Notes: generated by a model from the sequence alone, not told the origin. Counted from the stretch's first letter, positions 1 to 10,721 are shown. The stretch is DNA of 64,000 bases from Clostridioides sp. ES-S-0054-01 (GCA_021561035.1 CP067346.1:1-64000), one strand, 5' to 3'. Made by a program: numbers and translations.

Positions 1-1320
1 ATGGATATAGTTTCTTTATGGGACAAAACCCTACAATTAATAAAAGGTGACTTAACTTCAGTAAGTTTTAATACCTTTTTTAAAAACATCGTACCATTAA
101 AAATACATCTTAATGACTTAATTTTACTGGCTCCTAGTGATTTTAATAAAGATATCTTAGAAAATAGATATTTGCATTTAATTGAAGATGCTATCAGCCA
201 GTTGTCATTAAAAAAATATAATATTAAATTTGTATTGAGCGAAAAAGAAGTTGCCGACTTAAATTCTGATAGTACAGATTTAAATTATAGGGTGCTTTAC
301 CCTAATCTAAATCCAAAATACACATTTGATACGTTCGTTATTGGTAATAGCAATAGATTTGCACATGCTGCATGTGTTGCAGTTGCAGAATCTCCAGCTA
401 AAGCTTACAATCCACTTTTTTTGTATGGAGGAGTTGGATTAGGTAAAACTCACTTAATGCATGCTATAGGTCATCATATTGTTAGTCAAAAAAAAGACTC
501 AAAAGTCGTTTATGTTTCTTCAGAAAAATTTACTAATGAACTTATAAATTCTATAAAAGACGATAAAAACGAAGAATTTAGAAATAAATATAGAAATGTA
601 GATGTATTATTAATCGATGATATTCAATTTATAGCAGGGAAAGAAAGAACTCAAGAAGAGTTTTTCCATACATTTAATACTCTTCATGAAGCAAACAAAC
701 AAATAATTATATCTAGTGATAGACCACCAAAAGATATACCTACACTAGAAGATAGACTAAGATCGAGATTTGAAATGGGACTTATAACTGATATTCAAGC
801 ACCAGACTTTGAGACAAGAATTGCTATACTTAGAAAAAAGGCTCAACTAGAACGTATAGACGTGCCAAATGAAGTCATGTCATATATAGCAAAGAATATT
901 AAGTCAAACATAAGGGAACTAGAAGGTGCATTAACTAGAGTAGTTGCTTATTCTTCTCTTAGTAATAGGGTAATCTCTTTTGATCTTGCTACAGAAGCTT
1001 TGAAAGATATTATAACAACTTCTAAAAATGAAGAAATAAATGTTCTTAGAATAAAAGAAAAAGTATCTTCTGTATTCAATCTAAAAATGGAAGATTTTAA
1101 TTCTAAAAAAAGAACACGTTCAATAGCTTATCCAAGACAAATAGCTATGTATTTAACGCGCGAACTTACTGATTTATCCCTTCCTAAAATAGGTGAAGAG
1201 TTTGGGGGTAGGGACCATACAACAGTAATTCATGCTCATGATAAAGTGTCTAAGGATATAGAAGAAAGTGAAGAAATTAAAACTAAAATAGATAAAATTA
1301 TATCAGATTTGAAGGGATAA
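1..1320 (+). CDS. dnaA: Chromosomal replication initiator DnaA
   Basis: ATP-dependent initiator that binds DnaA boxes and melts the origin. At 439 residues it has family length. Visible parts: an N-terminal interaction domain (about 1-80), a variable linker, an AAA+ core with Walker A GGVGLGKT at 143-150 and Walker B aspartates D206-D207, and the C-terminal DNA-binding helix-turn-helix with signature [11 protein letters not shown] near 402-412. It starts with ATG at the first base of the window, so its ribosome binding site and promoter lie outside. dnaN follows after a spacer full of DnaA boxes, the usual origin arrangement of Firmicutes, and one box begins two bases after the stop codon. 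Identity is certain. Confidence 0.98.
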   Translation: MDIVSLWDKTLQLIKGDLTSVSFNTFFKNIVPLKIHLNDLILLAPSDFNKDILENRYLHLIEDAISQLSLKKYNIKFVLSEKEVADLNSDSTDLNYRVLYPNLNPKYTFDTFVIGNSNRFAHAACVAVAESPAKAYNPLFLYGGVGLGKTHLMHAIGHHIVSQKKDSKVVYVSSEKFTNELINSIKDDKNEEFRNKYRNVDVLLIDDIQFIAGKERTQEEFFHTFNTLHEANKQIIISSDRPPKDIPTLEDRLRSRFEMGLITDIQAPDFETRIAILRKKAQLERIDVPNEVMSYIAKNIKSNIRELEGALTRVVAYSSLSNRVISFDLATEALKDIITTSKNEEINVLRIKEKVSSVFNLKMEDFNSKKRTRSIAYPRQIAMYLTRELTDLSLPKIGEEFGGRDHTTVIHAHDKVSKDIEESEEIKTKIDKIISDLKG

Positions 1321-1321
1321 T

Positions 1322-1330
1322 TTATACACA
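1322..1330 (+). promoter_or_regulatory. DnaA box TTATACACA
   Basis: Exact match to the relaxed DnaA box consensus TTWTNCACA. It begins two bases after the dnaA stop codon. Confidence 0.8.
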
Positions 1331-1411
1331 ATTGTATGTTTATATCTCTTGAATAACCTGTTAATACTTTTTTTGAACAAAAATTATTAACAAATTATCA
1401 AGTCTAAAATA

Positions 1412-1452
1412 ACAAAGATATTAACATCTTATACACATGTTAATATCTTTGT
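1412..1452. repeat. Perfect 16-bp inverted repeat with a DnaA box in its loop
   Basis: Arms 1412-1427 and 1437-1452 are exact reverse complements around a 9-base loop. The DnaA box TTATACACA (1429-1437) fills most of the loop and ends on the first base of the right arm. It could be a cruciform or hairpin in the origin, or the terminator of dnaA, though no clean T-tract follows the right arm. Confidence 0.85.
1429..1437 (+). promoter_or_regulatory. DnaA box TTATACACA in hairpin loop
   Basis: Exact consensus match, located at the loop of the 16-bp inverted repeat 1412-1452. Confidence 0.8.
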
Positions 1453-1481
1453 ATTTATAATGTTATACATACTTATTAACA

Positions 1482-1541
1482 TTATCAACAACACCTACTA
1501 CTATTACTACTATGATTTTAACTTATTTTTTTATATAAAAA
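1482..1541 (+). promoter_or_regulatory. DnaA-trio unwinding element
   Basis: A near-consensus DnaA box TTATCAACA (1482-1490) is followed four bases later by triplets CTA CTA CTA TTA CTA CTA (1495-1512), then an AT tract with a run of seven T (to 1541). In B. subtilis such trios load DnaA onto single-stranded DNA. The pattern is direct from sequence; function here is inferred. Confidence 0.75.
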
Positions 1542-1552
1542 GCCAGAGGAGG

Positions 1553-1561
1553 TTATCCACA
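1553..1561 (+). promoter_or_regulatory. DnaA box TTATCCACA at the dnaN start
   Basis: Canonical strong DnaA box. It fills the gap between the dnaN ribosome binding site AGAGGAGG (1545-1552) and the TTG start at 1562, so it could couple origin binding to dnaN expression. Confidence 0.75.
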
Positions 1562-2668
1562 TTGAAAATAATTTGTAATCAAAAAATCCTAGCAAATAGA
1601 ATTGGAATCGCTCAAAAAGCTATTAATGGAAAAACTACTATAGAACTATTAAAAGGTATATTTATATCTACAGAAGAAGGTCAATTAAAACTTACTGGAT
1701 ATGATGCTGAAATAGGAATAGAAACTTACGTACAAGCAGAAATTATAGAAAAAGGTGATGTTGTTGTCGATGCAAGGCTATTTGGAGACATAATTAGAAA
1801 ATTACCAGATTCTTTTGTTGAAATAGAAACTGATTCAGAAAATAATATTTACATAAATTGTGTAAATTCAAGATTTAAAATTAAAGGATATGCAGCAAAA
1901 GAATTCCCTAAACTACCAGAATTAAACGAAGAAGATTTATACAGCATACCTCAAGAAATCCTAAAAAATATGATTAAACAAACTGTATTTGCTATCTCAC
2001 AGGATCAAACGAAACCTGTTTTAATGGGAGAGCTTTTAGAGATTGTGGATAAAAACTTAAATTTAGTAGCAATTGATGGATATAGATTAGCTGTAAAAAG
2101 TTGCTCAGTTGATAGTTTAACTGAAAATATAAAAGTTATAATTCCTGGAAAGACACTTATAGATGTAAATAGCTTGCTTTCTGGAGAAGATAATGTTAAA
2201 GTTGGATTTAACGAAAAAAATGCTATTTTTATAATTAATGATACAAAAATTATTACAAGACTACTTGAGGGAGATTTTATTGATTATAAAAAATTATTAC
2301 CAAGAGAACATAACAGCAGAGTTAAATTAAATACTAAGGAACTTTTAAATAGTATAGAAAGAGCATCTTTATTGTCTCAATCAGAAAAAAATAATCTTAT
2401 AAAATTATCTATAAGGGATAAGGTAATGGCAATTACTTCCAATACAGAAAAAGGAAATGTGTATGAAGAGGTTGAAATAGATTTAGATGGAGATTATCTA
2501 GATATAGCTTTTAATTCTAGATACTTTATTGAAGGTTTGAAAAATATAGATAATGAGGAAATATTTATAGAATTTACTACAAATGTAAATCCTTGTATAA
2601 TTAAACCAACAGATGATGTTAATTATATTTACTTACTACTTCCAGTAAGAATATCATCAAATATATAG
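1562..2668 (+). CDS. dnaN: DNA polymerase III beta subunit (sliding clamp)
   Basis: Ring-shaped processivity clamp that tethers DNA polymerase III and repair proteins to DNA. I place the start at TTG 1562, giving 368 residues, the usual length. AGAGGAGG (1545-1552) sits nine bases upstream, and the protein then begins with the family's KIICNQKILANRI stretch. An in-frame ATG at 1460 would add 34 residues of tyrosine- and asparagine-rich sequence read from origin DNA and lacks a ribosome binding site. The C-terminus YLLLPVRI is typical of the clamp. A strong hairpin terminator follows. Confidence 0.96.
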   Translation: MKIICNQKILANRIGIAQKAINGKTTIELLKGIFISTEEGQLKLTGYDAEIGIETYVQAEIIEKGDVVVDARLFGDIIRKLPDSFVEIETDSENNIYINCVNSRFKIKGYAAKEFPKLPELNEEDLYSIPQEILKNMIKQTVFAISQDQTKPVLMGELLEIVDKNLNLVAIDGYRLAVKSCSVDSLTENIKVIIPGKTLIDVNSLLSGEDNVKVGFNEKNAIFIINDTKIITRLLEGDFIDYKKLLPREHNSRVKLNTKELLNSIERASLLSQSEKNNLIKLSIRDKVMAITSNTEKGNVYEEVEIDLDGDYLDIAFNSRYFIEGLKNIDNEEIFIEFTTNVNPCIIKPTDDVNYIYLLLPVRISSNI

Positions 2669-2676
2669 CAGACATG

Positions 2677-2727
2677 AAGGAGTTGTCTTTTGTAGAAAAT
2701 TTTTCTAATCTTAGACAACTCCTTTTA
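2677..2727 (+). terminator. Rho-independent terminator after dnaN
   Basis: 12-bp perfect stem (2677-2688 with 2713-2724) whose 3' arm runs into CTTTTAT. The 24-base loop itself folds. Confidence 0.8.
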
Positions 2728-2739
2728 TAAGCATATTTA

Positions 2740-2748
2740 TGGTATAAT
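2740..2748 (+). promoter_or_regulatory. Extended -10 promoter for the S4 protein/recF/gyr genes
   Basis: TGGTATAAT (TATAAT at 2743-2748) lies 56 bases before the next start codon and just after the dnaN terminator. No good -35 is visible; the TGn extension can compensate. Confidence 0.6.
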
Positions 2749-2804
2749 ATACTTTTAGTGTATCAATAGGAATTTGTTTAAAATAGTGACAAGGAGGAAC
2801 TATT

Positions 2805-3011
2805 ATGACTGAAATAACTATAGAATCAGAATATATAAAGTTGGATCAATTTCTTAAATTAGCAGAGATTGCATCAACAGGAGGTCATGCAAAATTTTTA
2901 ATTCAAGAAGGTTTAGTGACAGTAAATGATGAAATAGAATTAAGAAGAGGAAAAAAGATAAAATCAGGAGATATAGTTGAGATAGAAGGAACTAAAATAA
3001 AAGTATTGTAA
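2805..3011 (+). CDS. S4-domain RNA-binding protein (RlbA/YaaA family)
   Basis: A 68-residue protein that is almost entirely an S4 RNA-binding fold: KLDQFLKLAEIASTGGHAKFLI, then an NDEIELRRGKKIKSGD stretch and a final IEI-type strand. Members sit between dnaN and recF throughout Firmicutes and are thought to bind ribosomal or tRNA-like RNA, but their exact role is poorly defined. The start at ATG 2805 is supported by AAGGAGG at 2791-2797. recF begins 16 bases after the stop, so the two are co-transcribed. Confidence 0.92.
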   Translation: MTEITIESEYIKLDQFLKLAEIASTGGHAKFLIQEGLVTVNDEIELRRGKKIKSGDIVEIEGTKIKVL

Positions 3012-3027
3012 AAAAGGAGAACTTTTT

Positions 3028-4143
3028 GTGAAACTTAAAAGTTTGCAGCTTGTTAATTTTAGAAATTATAAAAAGTTGCATCTGGAATTTAATGGGAAAG
3101 TAAATCTACTTGTTGGTAAAAATGGTCAAGGGAAGACAAATATAGTAGAATCTATTTATATGCTTTCTTTTGGAAAATCATTTAGGACTAACAAAGATAG
3201 AGAAATGGTTAGGTTTAATAGTGAAAACTCATATATTGGAGGAAGTTTTTCAAAATATGATAAATATAGTCTAATAGAGCTAATTATTGGAAAAGATAAA
3301 AAGGGGATAAGAATAAATAAAGTTCCTTTACAAAAGATACAGGAATTACTTGGCAACTTAAATGTTGTTATATTTTCTCCTGAGGATTTGAGATTGGTTA
3401 AAGAGGGTCCTAAAGAAAGAAGGACATTTATAGACAAAGAGATTAGTCAGATTATACCTAAATATTATAAATATCTTACCAATTACAATAAAACACTTTC
3501 TCAAAGGAGTAGGGTGCTTAAAAGTATACATGTCGATGAAGCTTTATTAGATGTATATGATGATACATTAGCAAAGTATGGAAGCTATATTTATATTTTG
3601 CGTAGAGACTTTATAAAAAAGATAGCTAATATATCTGAGGATATGCATATGAATTTGACTAATGGAGTTGAAAGATTATCAATTAGATATAAAAATCAAA
3701 TAAATATAACTGATGAAGACACTATAGATACAGTATATAATAAATTTTTAGCCAAGTTGTCATCGAATAGACCTAATGATATAGAATCTAAGACTACCAG
3801 ATATGGTATACACAAAGATGACTTAAATATATTCATAAATGATTTAGATGCAAGACTTTTTGGTTCACAAGGTCAACAAAGAACTGCTTCAATATCATTA
3901 AAGTTATCAGAGATAGAATTAATAAAAAATGAAGTTGAAGAGTATCCAGTATTAATTTTAGATGATGTTTTTAGTGAGTTAGATGAAGCAAGACAAAAAC
4001 TTTTAGTAAACAATTTAAGCAATGTTCAAATGTTTATAACAAGTGCTGAGATTTCACATAAAAAAATATTTGATGAAAAAAATGTTACAATATTTAATAT
4101 TGAAAATGGCGATGTTATTAGCATAGAGAATGGAGGAAATTAA
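3028..4143 (+). CDS. recF: DNA replication and repair protein RecF
   Basis: SMC-like ATPase that loads RecA at gaps as part of RecFOR. 371 residues, normal length. It opens with LKSLQLVNFRNYKKL, has Walker A GKNGQGKT around residues 30-37, the ABC-type signature FGSQGQQRT near 280, and Walker B LILDDVFSELD with D312-D313. The start is GTG 3028, seven bases after AAAAGGAGA. The stop codon abuts the gyrB ATG, and the gyrB ribosome binding site GGAGG (4132-4136) lies inside recF, so translation is probably coupled. RecR, its partner, is at 30624. Confidence 0.97.
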   Translation: MKLKSLQLVNFRNYKKLHLEFNGKVNLLVGKNGQGKTNIVESIYMLSFGKSFRTNKDREMVRFNSENSYIGGSFSKYDKYSLIELIIGKDKKGIRINKVPLQKIQELLGNLNVVIFSPEDLRLVKEGPKERRTFIDKEISQIIPKYYKYLTNYNKTLSQRSRVLKSIHVDEALLDVYDDTLAKYGSYIYILRRDFIKKIANISEDMHMNLTNGVERLSIRYKNQINITDEDTIDTVYNKFLAKLSSNRPNDIESKTTRYGIHKDDLNIFINDLDARLFGSQGQQRTASISLKLSEIELIKNEVEEYPVLILDDVFSELDEARQKLLVNNLSNVQMFITSAEISHKKIFDEKNVTIFNIENGDVISIENGGN

Positions 4144-6045
<1,902 letters not shown>

Positions 6046-6064
6046 AGAGAGGGGATTAGTATAC

Positions 6065-8491
6065 ATGGAAGAAAATAACAAAATACTCCCTATTGAAATA
6101 GCGGAAGAAATGAAAAAATCGTATATTGATTATTCGATGAGTGTCATAGCTGGACGTGCTCTTCCTGATGTTAGAGATGGTTTAAAGCCAGTTCATAGAA
6201 GGATACTATACTCAATGAGTGAATTAAATTTAACTCCAGATAAACCATACAGAAAGTCAGCTCGTATTGTTGGGGACGTTTTAGGTAAGTACCACCCTCA
6301 TGGAGATACTGCTGTTTATTATGCAATGGTAAGAATGGCTCAAGACTTTTCAACTAGAGCACTTTTAGTAGATGGTCATGGTAACTTTGGTTCTGTTGAT
6401 GGAGATTCACCGGCAGCTATGCGTTATACAGAAGCTAAAATGAGTAAATTATCATTAGAGTTATTGAGAGATATTGAAAAGGAAACTGTAGACTTTAAAC
6501 CAAACTTTGATGAGTCATTAAAAGAGCCTTCAGTATTGCCAGCGAGATATCCTAATTTATTAGTAAATGGTTCAAATGGTATAGCTGTTGGTATGGCAAC
6601 TTCAATACCTCCACATAATTTAGCTGAAGTAATTGACGCAACTGTATACTTAATAGATAATCCAGAGTGTAGTGTAGATGAGTTAATAAAATTTGTTCAA
6701 GGACCAGATTTTCCTACTGCTGCAATTATAATGGGAAAAGAGAGTATAGCAGAAGCGTACAGAACTGGAAGAGGAAAAGTTAAAGTTAGGTCTAGAGCTT
6801 TTATAGAAGAACTACCAAAAGGAAAACAGCAAATAATAGTTACAGAAATACCTTATCAAGTAAATAAGGCTAAACTAGTTGAAAGAATAGCTGAGTTAGT
6901 TAAAGAAAAGAGAATAGAAGGTATATCAGACTTAAGAGATGAAAGTAATAGAAATGGCATGAGAATCGTTATAGAATTAAAGAGAGATGCTAATGCTAAT
7001 ATAGTATTAAATAATCTGTATAAACATTCTCAAATGGAAGATACTTTTAGTATAATAATGCTTGCACTTGTAGATGGTCAGCCAAGAGTTTTAAATCTTA
7101 AGCAAATACTGTATCATTACATTAAACATCAAGAAGATGTTGTTACAAGAAGAACTAAATTTGAATTAAATAAAGCTGAAGCAAGAGCACATATTTTAGA
7201 AGGATTAAAGATTGCTTTAGATAATATAGATGCTGTTATAAGCTTGATAAGAGCTTCAAAAACAGGTCAAGAAGCTAAGATAGGTTTAATAGAAAAATTC
7301 AAATTAACCGAAATTCAAGCTCAAGCTATATTAGATATGAGACTTCAAAGACTTACAGGTTTAGAAAGAGACAAGATAGAAGCTGAATATGAAGATTTAA
7401 TCAAGAAGATAAATAGATTAAAAGAAATTTTAGCTGATGAAAGACTACTTTTAAATGTAATAAAAGATGAAATTACAATAATAAAAGAAAATTACTCTGA
7501 TGAGAGAAGAACAGAAATAAGACATGCTGAAGGCGAAATAGATATGAGAGATCTTATAAGTGATGAAGAAATAGCAATAACTCTTACTCACTTTGGATAT
7601 ATAAAAAGGCTTCCATCTGACACTTATAAGAGTCAAAAAAGAGGTGGAAGAGGTATTTCAGCACTTACAACTAGAGAAGAAGATTTTGTAAGACACTTGA
7701 TAACTACAACTACTCATAGTAGACTATTGTTCTTTACAAATAAAGGTAGAGTGTTTAAACTAAATGCATACGAGATACCTGAAGGTAAGAGACAAGCTAA
7801 AGGTACTGCTATAGTGAACTTACTTCAATTGTCAGCAGATGAGAAAATTGCTACTCTAATACCTATAGATGGTAATGATGAAAATGAATATTTATTACTT
7901 GCAACGAAAAAAGGTATTGTTAAAAAGACTAAGAGAGAAGAGTTTAAAAATATAAATAAATCTGGTCTTATTGCTATAGGATTAAGAGATGATGATGAGC
8001 TTATTGGAGTAGAACTTACAGACGGAAAACAGGAAGTACTTTTAGTAACTAAAGAAGGTATGTCTATAAGGTTTGATGAAAATGATATAAGATATATGGG
8101 TAGAACAGCAATGGGTGTAAAAGGTATAACTTTAAGTAAAGAAGATTTTGTTGTATCTATGAACCTTTGTAGTAAAGGTACAGATGTGTTAGTTGTAAGT
8201 AAGAATGGTTTTGGAAAGAGAACAAATATAGAAGAGTATAGAAGTCAAATAAGAGCTGGTAAAGGAATTAAAACTTATAATATCTCTGAAAAGACTGGTA
8301 CAATTGTAGGTGCAGATATGGTCAATGAAGATGATGAGATAATGATTATAAATTCTGATGGAGTTCTTATTAGGATAAAAGTTAATGAAATATCACTATT
8401 TGGAAGAGTTACAAGTGGTGTTAAACTAATGAAGACTAATGATGAAGTCAATGTAGTTTCGATTGCCAAAATAAATATTGAAGAAGAATAG
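6065..8491 (+). CDS. gyrA: DNA gyrase subunit A
   Basis: Breakage-reunion subunit of gyrase. 808 residues. Catalytic tyrosine Y121 lies in AAMRYTEAK. The quinolone region [17 protein letters not shown] carries T82, the susceptible form of the residue most often changed in resistant epidemic C. difficile. A coiled tower region spans about 370-480. The C-terminal wrapping domain has the GyrA box QKRGGRG near 525 and repeated beta-pinwheel blades. Start ATG 6065 is preceded by AGAGAGGGG. The stop codon lies inside the 5' arm of the terminator, so the reading frame ends within the hairpin. Confidence 0.98.
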   Translation: MEENNKILPIEIAEEMKKSYIDYSMSVIAGRALPDVRDGLKPVHRRILYSMSELNLTPDKPYRKSARIVGDVLGKYHPHGDTAVYYAMVRMAQDFSTRALLVDGHGNFGSVDGDSPAAMRYTEAKMSKLSLELLRDIEKETVDFKPNFDESLKEPSVLPARYPNLLVNGSNGIAVGMATSIPPHNLAEVIDATVYLIDNPECSVDELIKFVQGPDFPTAAIIMGKESIAEAYRTGRGKVKVRSRAFIEELPKGKQQIIVTEIPYQVNKAKLVERIAELVKEKRIEGISDLRDESNRNGMRIVIELKRDANANIVLNNLYKHSQMEDTFSIIMLALVDGQPRVLNLKQILYHYIKHQEDVVTRRTKFELNKAEARAHILEGLKIALDNIDAVISLIRASKTGQEAKIGLIEKFKLTEIQAQAILDMRLQRLTGLERDKIEAEYEDLIKKINRLKEILADERLLLNVIKDEITIIKENYSDERRTEIRHAEGEIDMRDLISDEEIAITLTHFGYIKRLPSDTYKSQKRGGRGISALTTREEDFVRHLITTTTHSRLLFFTNKGRVFKLNAYEIPEGKRQAKGTAIVNLLQLSADEKIATLIPIDGNDENEYLLLATKKGIVKKTKREEFKNINKSGLIAIGLRDDDELIGVELTDGKQEVLLVTKEGMSIRFDENDIRYMGRTAMGVKGITLSKEDFVVSMNLCSKGTDVLVVSKNGFGKRTNIEEYRSQIRAGKGIKTYNISEKTGTIVGADMVNEDDEIMIINSDGVLIRIKVNEISLFGRVTSGVKLMKTNDEVNVVSIAKINIEEE

Positions 8492-8513
8492 GATAAATAT
8501 CCTATTCTTTTTG
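8486..8513 (+). terminator. Terminator overlapping the gyrA stop
   Basis: 9-bp stem GAATAGGAT/ATCCTATTC (8486-8494 with 8499-8507), 4-base loop, then a T run. The gyrA TAG (8489-8491) is part of the stem. Confidence 0.8.
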
Positions 8514-8519
8514 TATAAT
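8514..8519 (+). promoter_or_regulatory. Candidate -10 box for the sigB operon
   Basis: TATAAT 41 bases before the first operon start codon and just after the gyrA terminator. No convincing -35 is seen, so this is tentative. Confidence 0.4.
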
Positions 8520-8559
8520 GTAGTTAGATAAAAATTTAAAGTTGAAAGGAGTAATTGTT

Positions 8560-8856
8560 ATGTGCAATAAGAGAAGTTGTAAAAAAGGTGGATTTTTATT
8601 ATTAGGAGCTATTTTAGGATTTTTATTTGGTATGTTTTTTGCACCCAAAAAAGGTTCTGAACTAAGAAAAGAAACAAAAGAGAAGTTTAATGATATGAAA
8701 GAAAATCCAAAAGAAGTTCTACATGAAACATTTAATGATGTTAAAGAGAGAATAATAAATTTAGTAGACGATGATAATAATGAAGAAGATATAAAGATTT
8801 CAGAAGAAGATATAGTAATAAGTAAAAGCTTTGATGATGAGGGAGATGTTAACTAA
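8560..8856 (+). CDS. YtxH-family small membrane-anchored protein
   Basis: 98 residues. A cysteine/lysine-rich N-terminus (MCNKRSCKKGG) leads into one hydrophobic segment (about residues 12-31, ending FAPKKG), then a charged amphipathic region and an acidic tail. This matches YtxH/gas-vesicle-like stress proteins of Firmicutes, whose function is unclear. I use ATG 8560, eight bases after AAAGGAG, rather than the in-frame TTG at 8542, which overlaps that site. The stop overlaps the next ATG (TAATG), so this gene heads the sigB operon. Confidence 0.8.
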   Translation: MCNKRSCKKGGFLLLGAILGFLFGMFFAPKKGSELRKETKEKFNDMKENPKEVLHETFNDVKERIINLVDDDNNEEDIKISEEDIVISKSFDDEGDVN

Positions 8857-9116
8857 TGAATGCATGGGGGTGGCAGATTGGAGCAGTTTTAGTAGGAAGC
8901 TCTGCTCTTATAGTAGCAATTTATTTAGCTAAAACTCTAAATAGTATAAATAAGGTTGTTGAAAAGGCGTATAAGATTGTAGATTATAATGAAAGACATA
9001 TACAAGATATTGTTGAAAATGCATCATCAATATCAAAGGGAATAGATGATATAGTTTATGTAATTAATAAAATATTGAGTATAGGAAATATATTTAAAAT
9101 TATTAAGAGGAAGTAG
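8856..9116 (+). CDS. Small membrane protein of the sigB operon (DUF948-like)
   Basis: 86 residues. One N-terminal transmembrane helix (about 8-27) is followed by a long helical stretch with heptad-like spacing (LNSINKVVEKAYKIVDYN, then IVENASSISKGIDDIV). This resembles DUF948/YtxG proteins, which pair with YtxH in other Firmicutes; function is unknown. It starts inside the previous stop codon (TAATG) and ends 11 bases before rsbV, whose ribosome binding site GGAGG follows the stop. Co-expression with SigB and its regulators suggests a role in envelope stress, but that is inference. Confidence 0.75.
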   Translation: MNAWGWQIGAVLVGSSALIVAIYLAKTLNSINKVVEKAYKIVDYNERHIQDIVENASSISKGIDDIVYVINKILSIGNIFKIIKRK

Positions 9117-9127
9117 GAGGTTTTTAC

Positions 9128-9445
9128 ATGTCTATGAATATAGAGTCAAATTTAGATTCGCAAAATAAGTTTTGGAATGTTTGTCTTGATGGAGAACTTG
9201 ATGTTTCTACAGCAGATAAATTAAAGGAACACTTGCATAGTTTAATAGAAAAGAACATGTTAGATGTAAAAATTAATCTTAAAGATTTAGATTATATAGA
9301 TTCAACAGGTTTAGGAGCTATGATAGGTGTATTAAAAAAATTAAAAATAAATGAAAAAGAGATATACATAGTAAATCCTAAGAGTAATGTTAGGAAGATT
9401 TTTACTATAACAGGTCTAGATAAAATATTTAAAGTGGAGGGATAA
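9128..9445 (+). CDS. rsbV: Anti-sigma factor antagonist RsbV
   Basis: STAS-domain protein of 105 residues. Unphosphorylated, it binds RsbW and frees SigB. The conserved phosphorylation serine lies in DYIDSTGLGAMIG near residue 59. It is followed at once by rsbW and sigB, which separates it from the sporulation paralogue SpoIIAA. Start ATG 9128 with AGGAGG just upstream. No environmental phosphatase gene (RsbU-like) lies beside it, so the activating input must be encoded elsewhere. Confidence 0.9.
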   Translation: MSMNIESNLDSQNKFWNVCLDGELDVSTADKLKEHLHSLIEKNMLDVKINLKDLDYIDSTGLGAMIGVLKKLKINEKEIYIVNPKSNVRKIFTITGLDKIFKVEG

Positions 9446-9448
9446 ACT

Positions 9449-9856
9449 TTGGCTTGTGAGACTATAAAGATGGAAATTACTACAAATCCGGATTATGTTA
9501 GTATAATAAGATTAACAGCATCTGGAATTGCTAATAAGATGGGGTTTCCAATAGATGATATAGAAGATATAAAGGTAGCAGTATCAGAAGCATGCACAAA
9601 TGCAATAAAGCACAGTAAAGATGATGTGTTTAATATAGTATTTAATATTTTAGATAATGCAATTAATATAGAAATTCAAGATAATGGAAAAGGATATGAT
9701 GTTAGCTCAATAAGTACACCAGATTTAGAGAATCCAAAAGAAAGTGGTCTTGGATTATTTATAATTAAAACTTTAATGGATGATGTAGATATTGAATCAG
9801 AGCATAATCAAGGGACAAAAATAAAAATGACTAAATATTTAGGAGTTGATATTTAA
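9449..9856 (+). CDS. rsbW: Serine kinase / anti-sigma factor RsbW
   Basis: GHKL-type kinase of 135 residues that holds SigB inactive and phosphorylates RsbV. Motifs: the N-box VSEACTNAIKHS, the G1 box IQDNGKGYD and the G2 box ESGLGLFIIKTLMD. It starts at TTG 9449, eight bases after GTGGAGG, three bases downstream of the rsbV stop. Its stop overlaps the sigB ATG, giving coupled translation and matched amounts of sigma and anti-sigma factor. Confidence 0.92.
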   Translation: MACETIKMEITTNPDYVSIIRLTASGIANKMGFPIDDIEDIKVAVSEACTNAIKHSKDDVFNIVFNILDNAINIEIQDNGKGYDVSSISTPDLENPKESGLGLFIIKTLMDDVDIESEHNQGTKIKMTKYLGVDI

Positions 9857-10629
9857 TGAAAAATGTAGCTAATGCTACACATTACCTAAATATGGATACA
9901 AAAGAGCTATTTAATTTATATAATAAAGATAAAAATGTAGACATTAGGAATATTCTTATTGAAAGACATCTGTATTTAGCAAGATTGTTAGCTAAGAAGT
10001 ATATAAATAAAGGTGTTGATTTTGAAGATATATATCAAGTTGCTTCATTGGCATTAATTTATGCTATTGATAGATATGATGTTGAAAAAGGATTTGAATT
10101 CTCCAGTTTTGCGACACCAACTATAGTAGGAGAAATAAAAAAATATTTTAGAGATAAAGTATGGACACTTAGAGTACCAAGAAGAATACAGGAACTAAGC
10201 AAAAAGATAAGTGATGCAAAGATTAAACTAGAACAAGAAAATAAAAAGCATCCAAAGGTAAAAGATATAGCTGATTATATAGGAGTTAGTGAAGAAGATG
10301 TTCTAGAGGCTATGGAAGCTTCTTATGGATATCAACCAATGTCTTTAGACTCATCAAGCAATGATGATTCAGAGGATAAAGATATAACTCTTATTGATAA
10401 GATTGGAAAAGAAGAAGCTAACTTTGGGAGTATAGAGTATGAAGATTTTATTAATAAGTTTATTGAAACTTTAAATGAATTAGAAATTAAAATTTTTAAA
10501 GATAGATTTTTCTTTGATAAAACACAATCTAGTATAGCTAAAGAACTAGAGATATCACAAATGACTGTTTCTAGACTAGAGAAAAAGATAGTAGAGAAGC
10601 TGAAAAAAGAATATGAAAAAAATTTATAA
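9856..10629 (+). CDS. sigB: General stress sigma factor SigB
   Basis: Sigma-70 family group 3 factor, 257 residues. Region 2 reads DIYQVASLALIYAIDRYD and FSSFATPTIVGEIKKYFRD; region 3 follows (RVPRRIQELSKKI); region 4 ends with the helix-turn-helix SSIAKELEISQMTVSRLEKK. In C. difficile SigB drives oxidative, nitrosative and acid stress genes. It is the last gene of the operon and starts inside the rsbW stop. No strong terminator separates it from the rrn1 promoter that begins 18 bases downstream. Confidence 0.93.
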   Translation: MKNVANATHYLNMDTKELFNLYNKDKNVDIRNILIERHLYLARLLAKKYINKGVDFEDIYQVASLALIYAIDRYDVEKGFEFSSFATPTIVGEIKKYFRDKVWTLRVPRRIQELSKKISDAKIKLEQENKKHPKVKDIADYIGVSEEDVLEAMEASYGYQPMSLDSSSNDDSEDKDITLIDKIGKEEANFGSIEYEDFINKFIETLNELEIKIFKDRFFFDKTQSSIAKELEISQMTVSRLEKKIVEKLKKEYEKNL

Positions 10630-10646
10630 AAAAATATAAAAAAGTA

Positions 10647-10675
10647 TTGACCTACTGTTTTAAAGATGATATAGT
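10647..10675 (+). promoter_or_regulatory. rrn1 promoter (sigma-A)
   Basis: TTGACC (10647-10652), 17-base spacer, TATAGT (10670-10675); transcription should start near 10682. The spacer begins with CCTACTGTTTTAA, which resembles the 16S trailer and is an 11/12 reverse complement of the leader at 10726-10737. Confidence 0.85.
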
Positions 10676-10721
10676 ATTACTTGTCCTTGAAAAAAGGAAC
10701 AGGAAATAAACACGAACATTG

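Larger units (their letters stand above)
1321..1561. other. Replication origin region oriC2 (dnaA-dnaN spacer)
   Basis: Non-coding, AT-rich spacer with the marks of a DnaA-dependent unwinding site. Exact DnaA boxes TTATACACA lie at 1322-1330 and 1429-1437, and TTATCCACA at 1553-1561. A near-match TTATCAACA at 1482-1490 precedes six DnaA-trio-like triplets (1495-1512) and a T/A-rich tract (1513-1541). In Bacillus subtilis the same order (boxes, trios, AT tract) defines the unwinding element. Bipartite origins flanking dnaA are known in C. difficile; the other half would lie upstream of the window. Confidence 0.85.

Noticed and set aside
1460-1561. N-terminal extension of dnaN from ATG 1460
   Set aside because: It reads origin DNA as a tyrosine/asparagine-rich leader, has no ribosome binding site, and TTG 1562 with AGAGGAGG fits the family start.
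3156-3437. Minus-strand frames inside recF, gyrB, gyrA, pyc, clpC and other genes
   Set aside because: Shadow frames opposite strongly supported coding genes; low-complexity translations rich in S, F and L with no domain.
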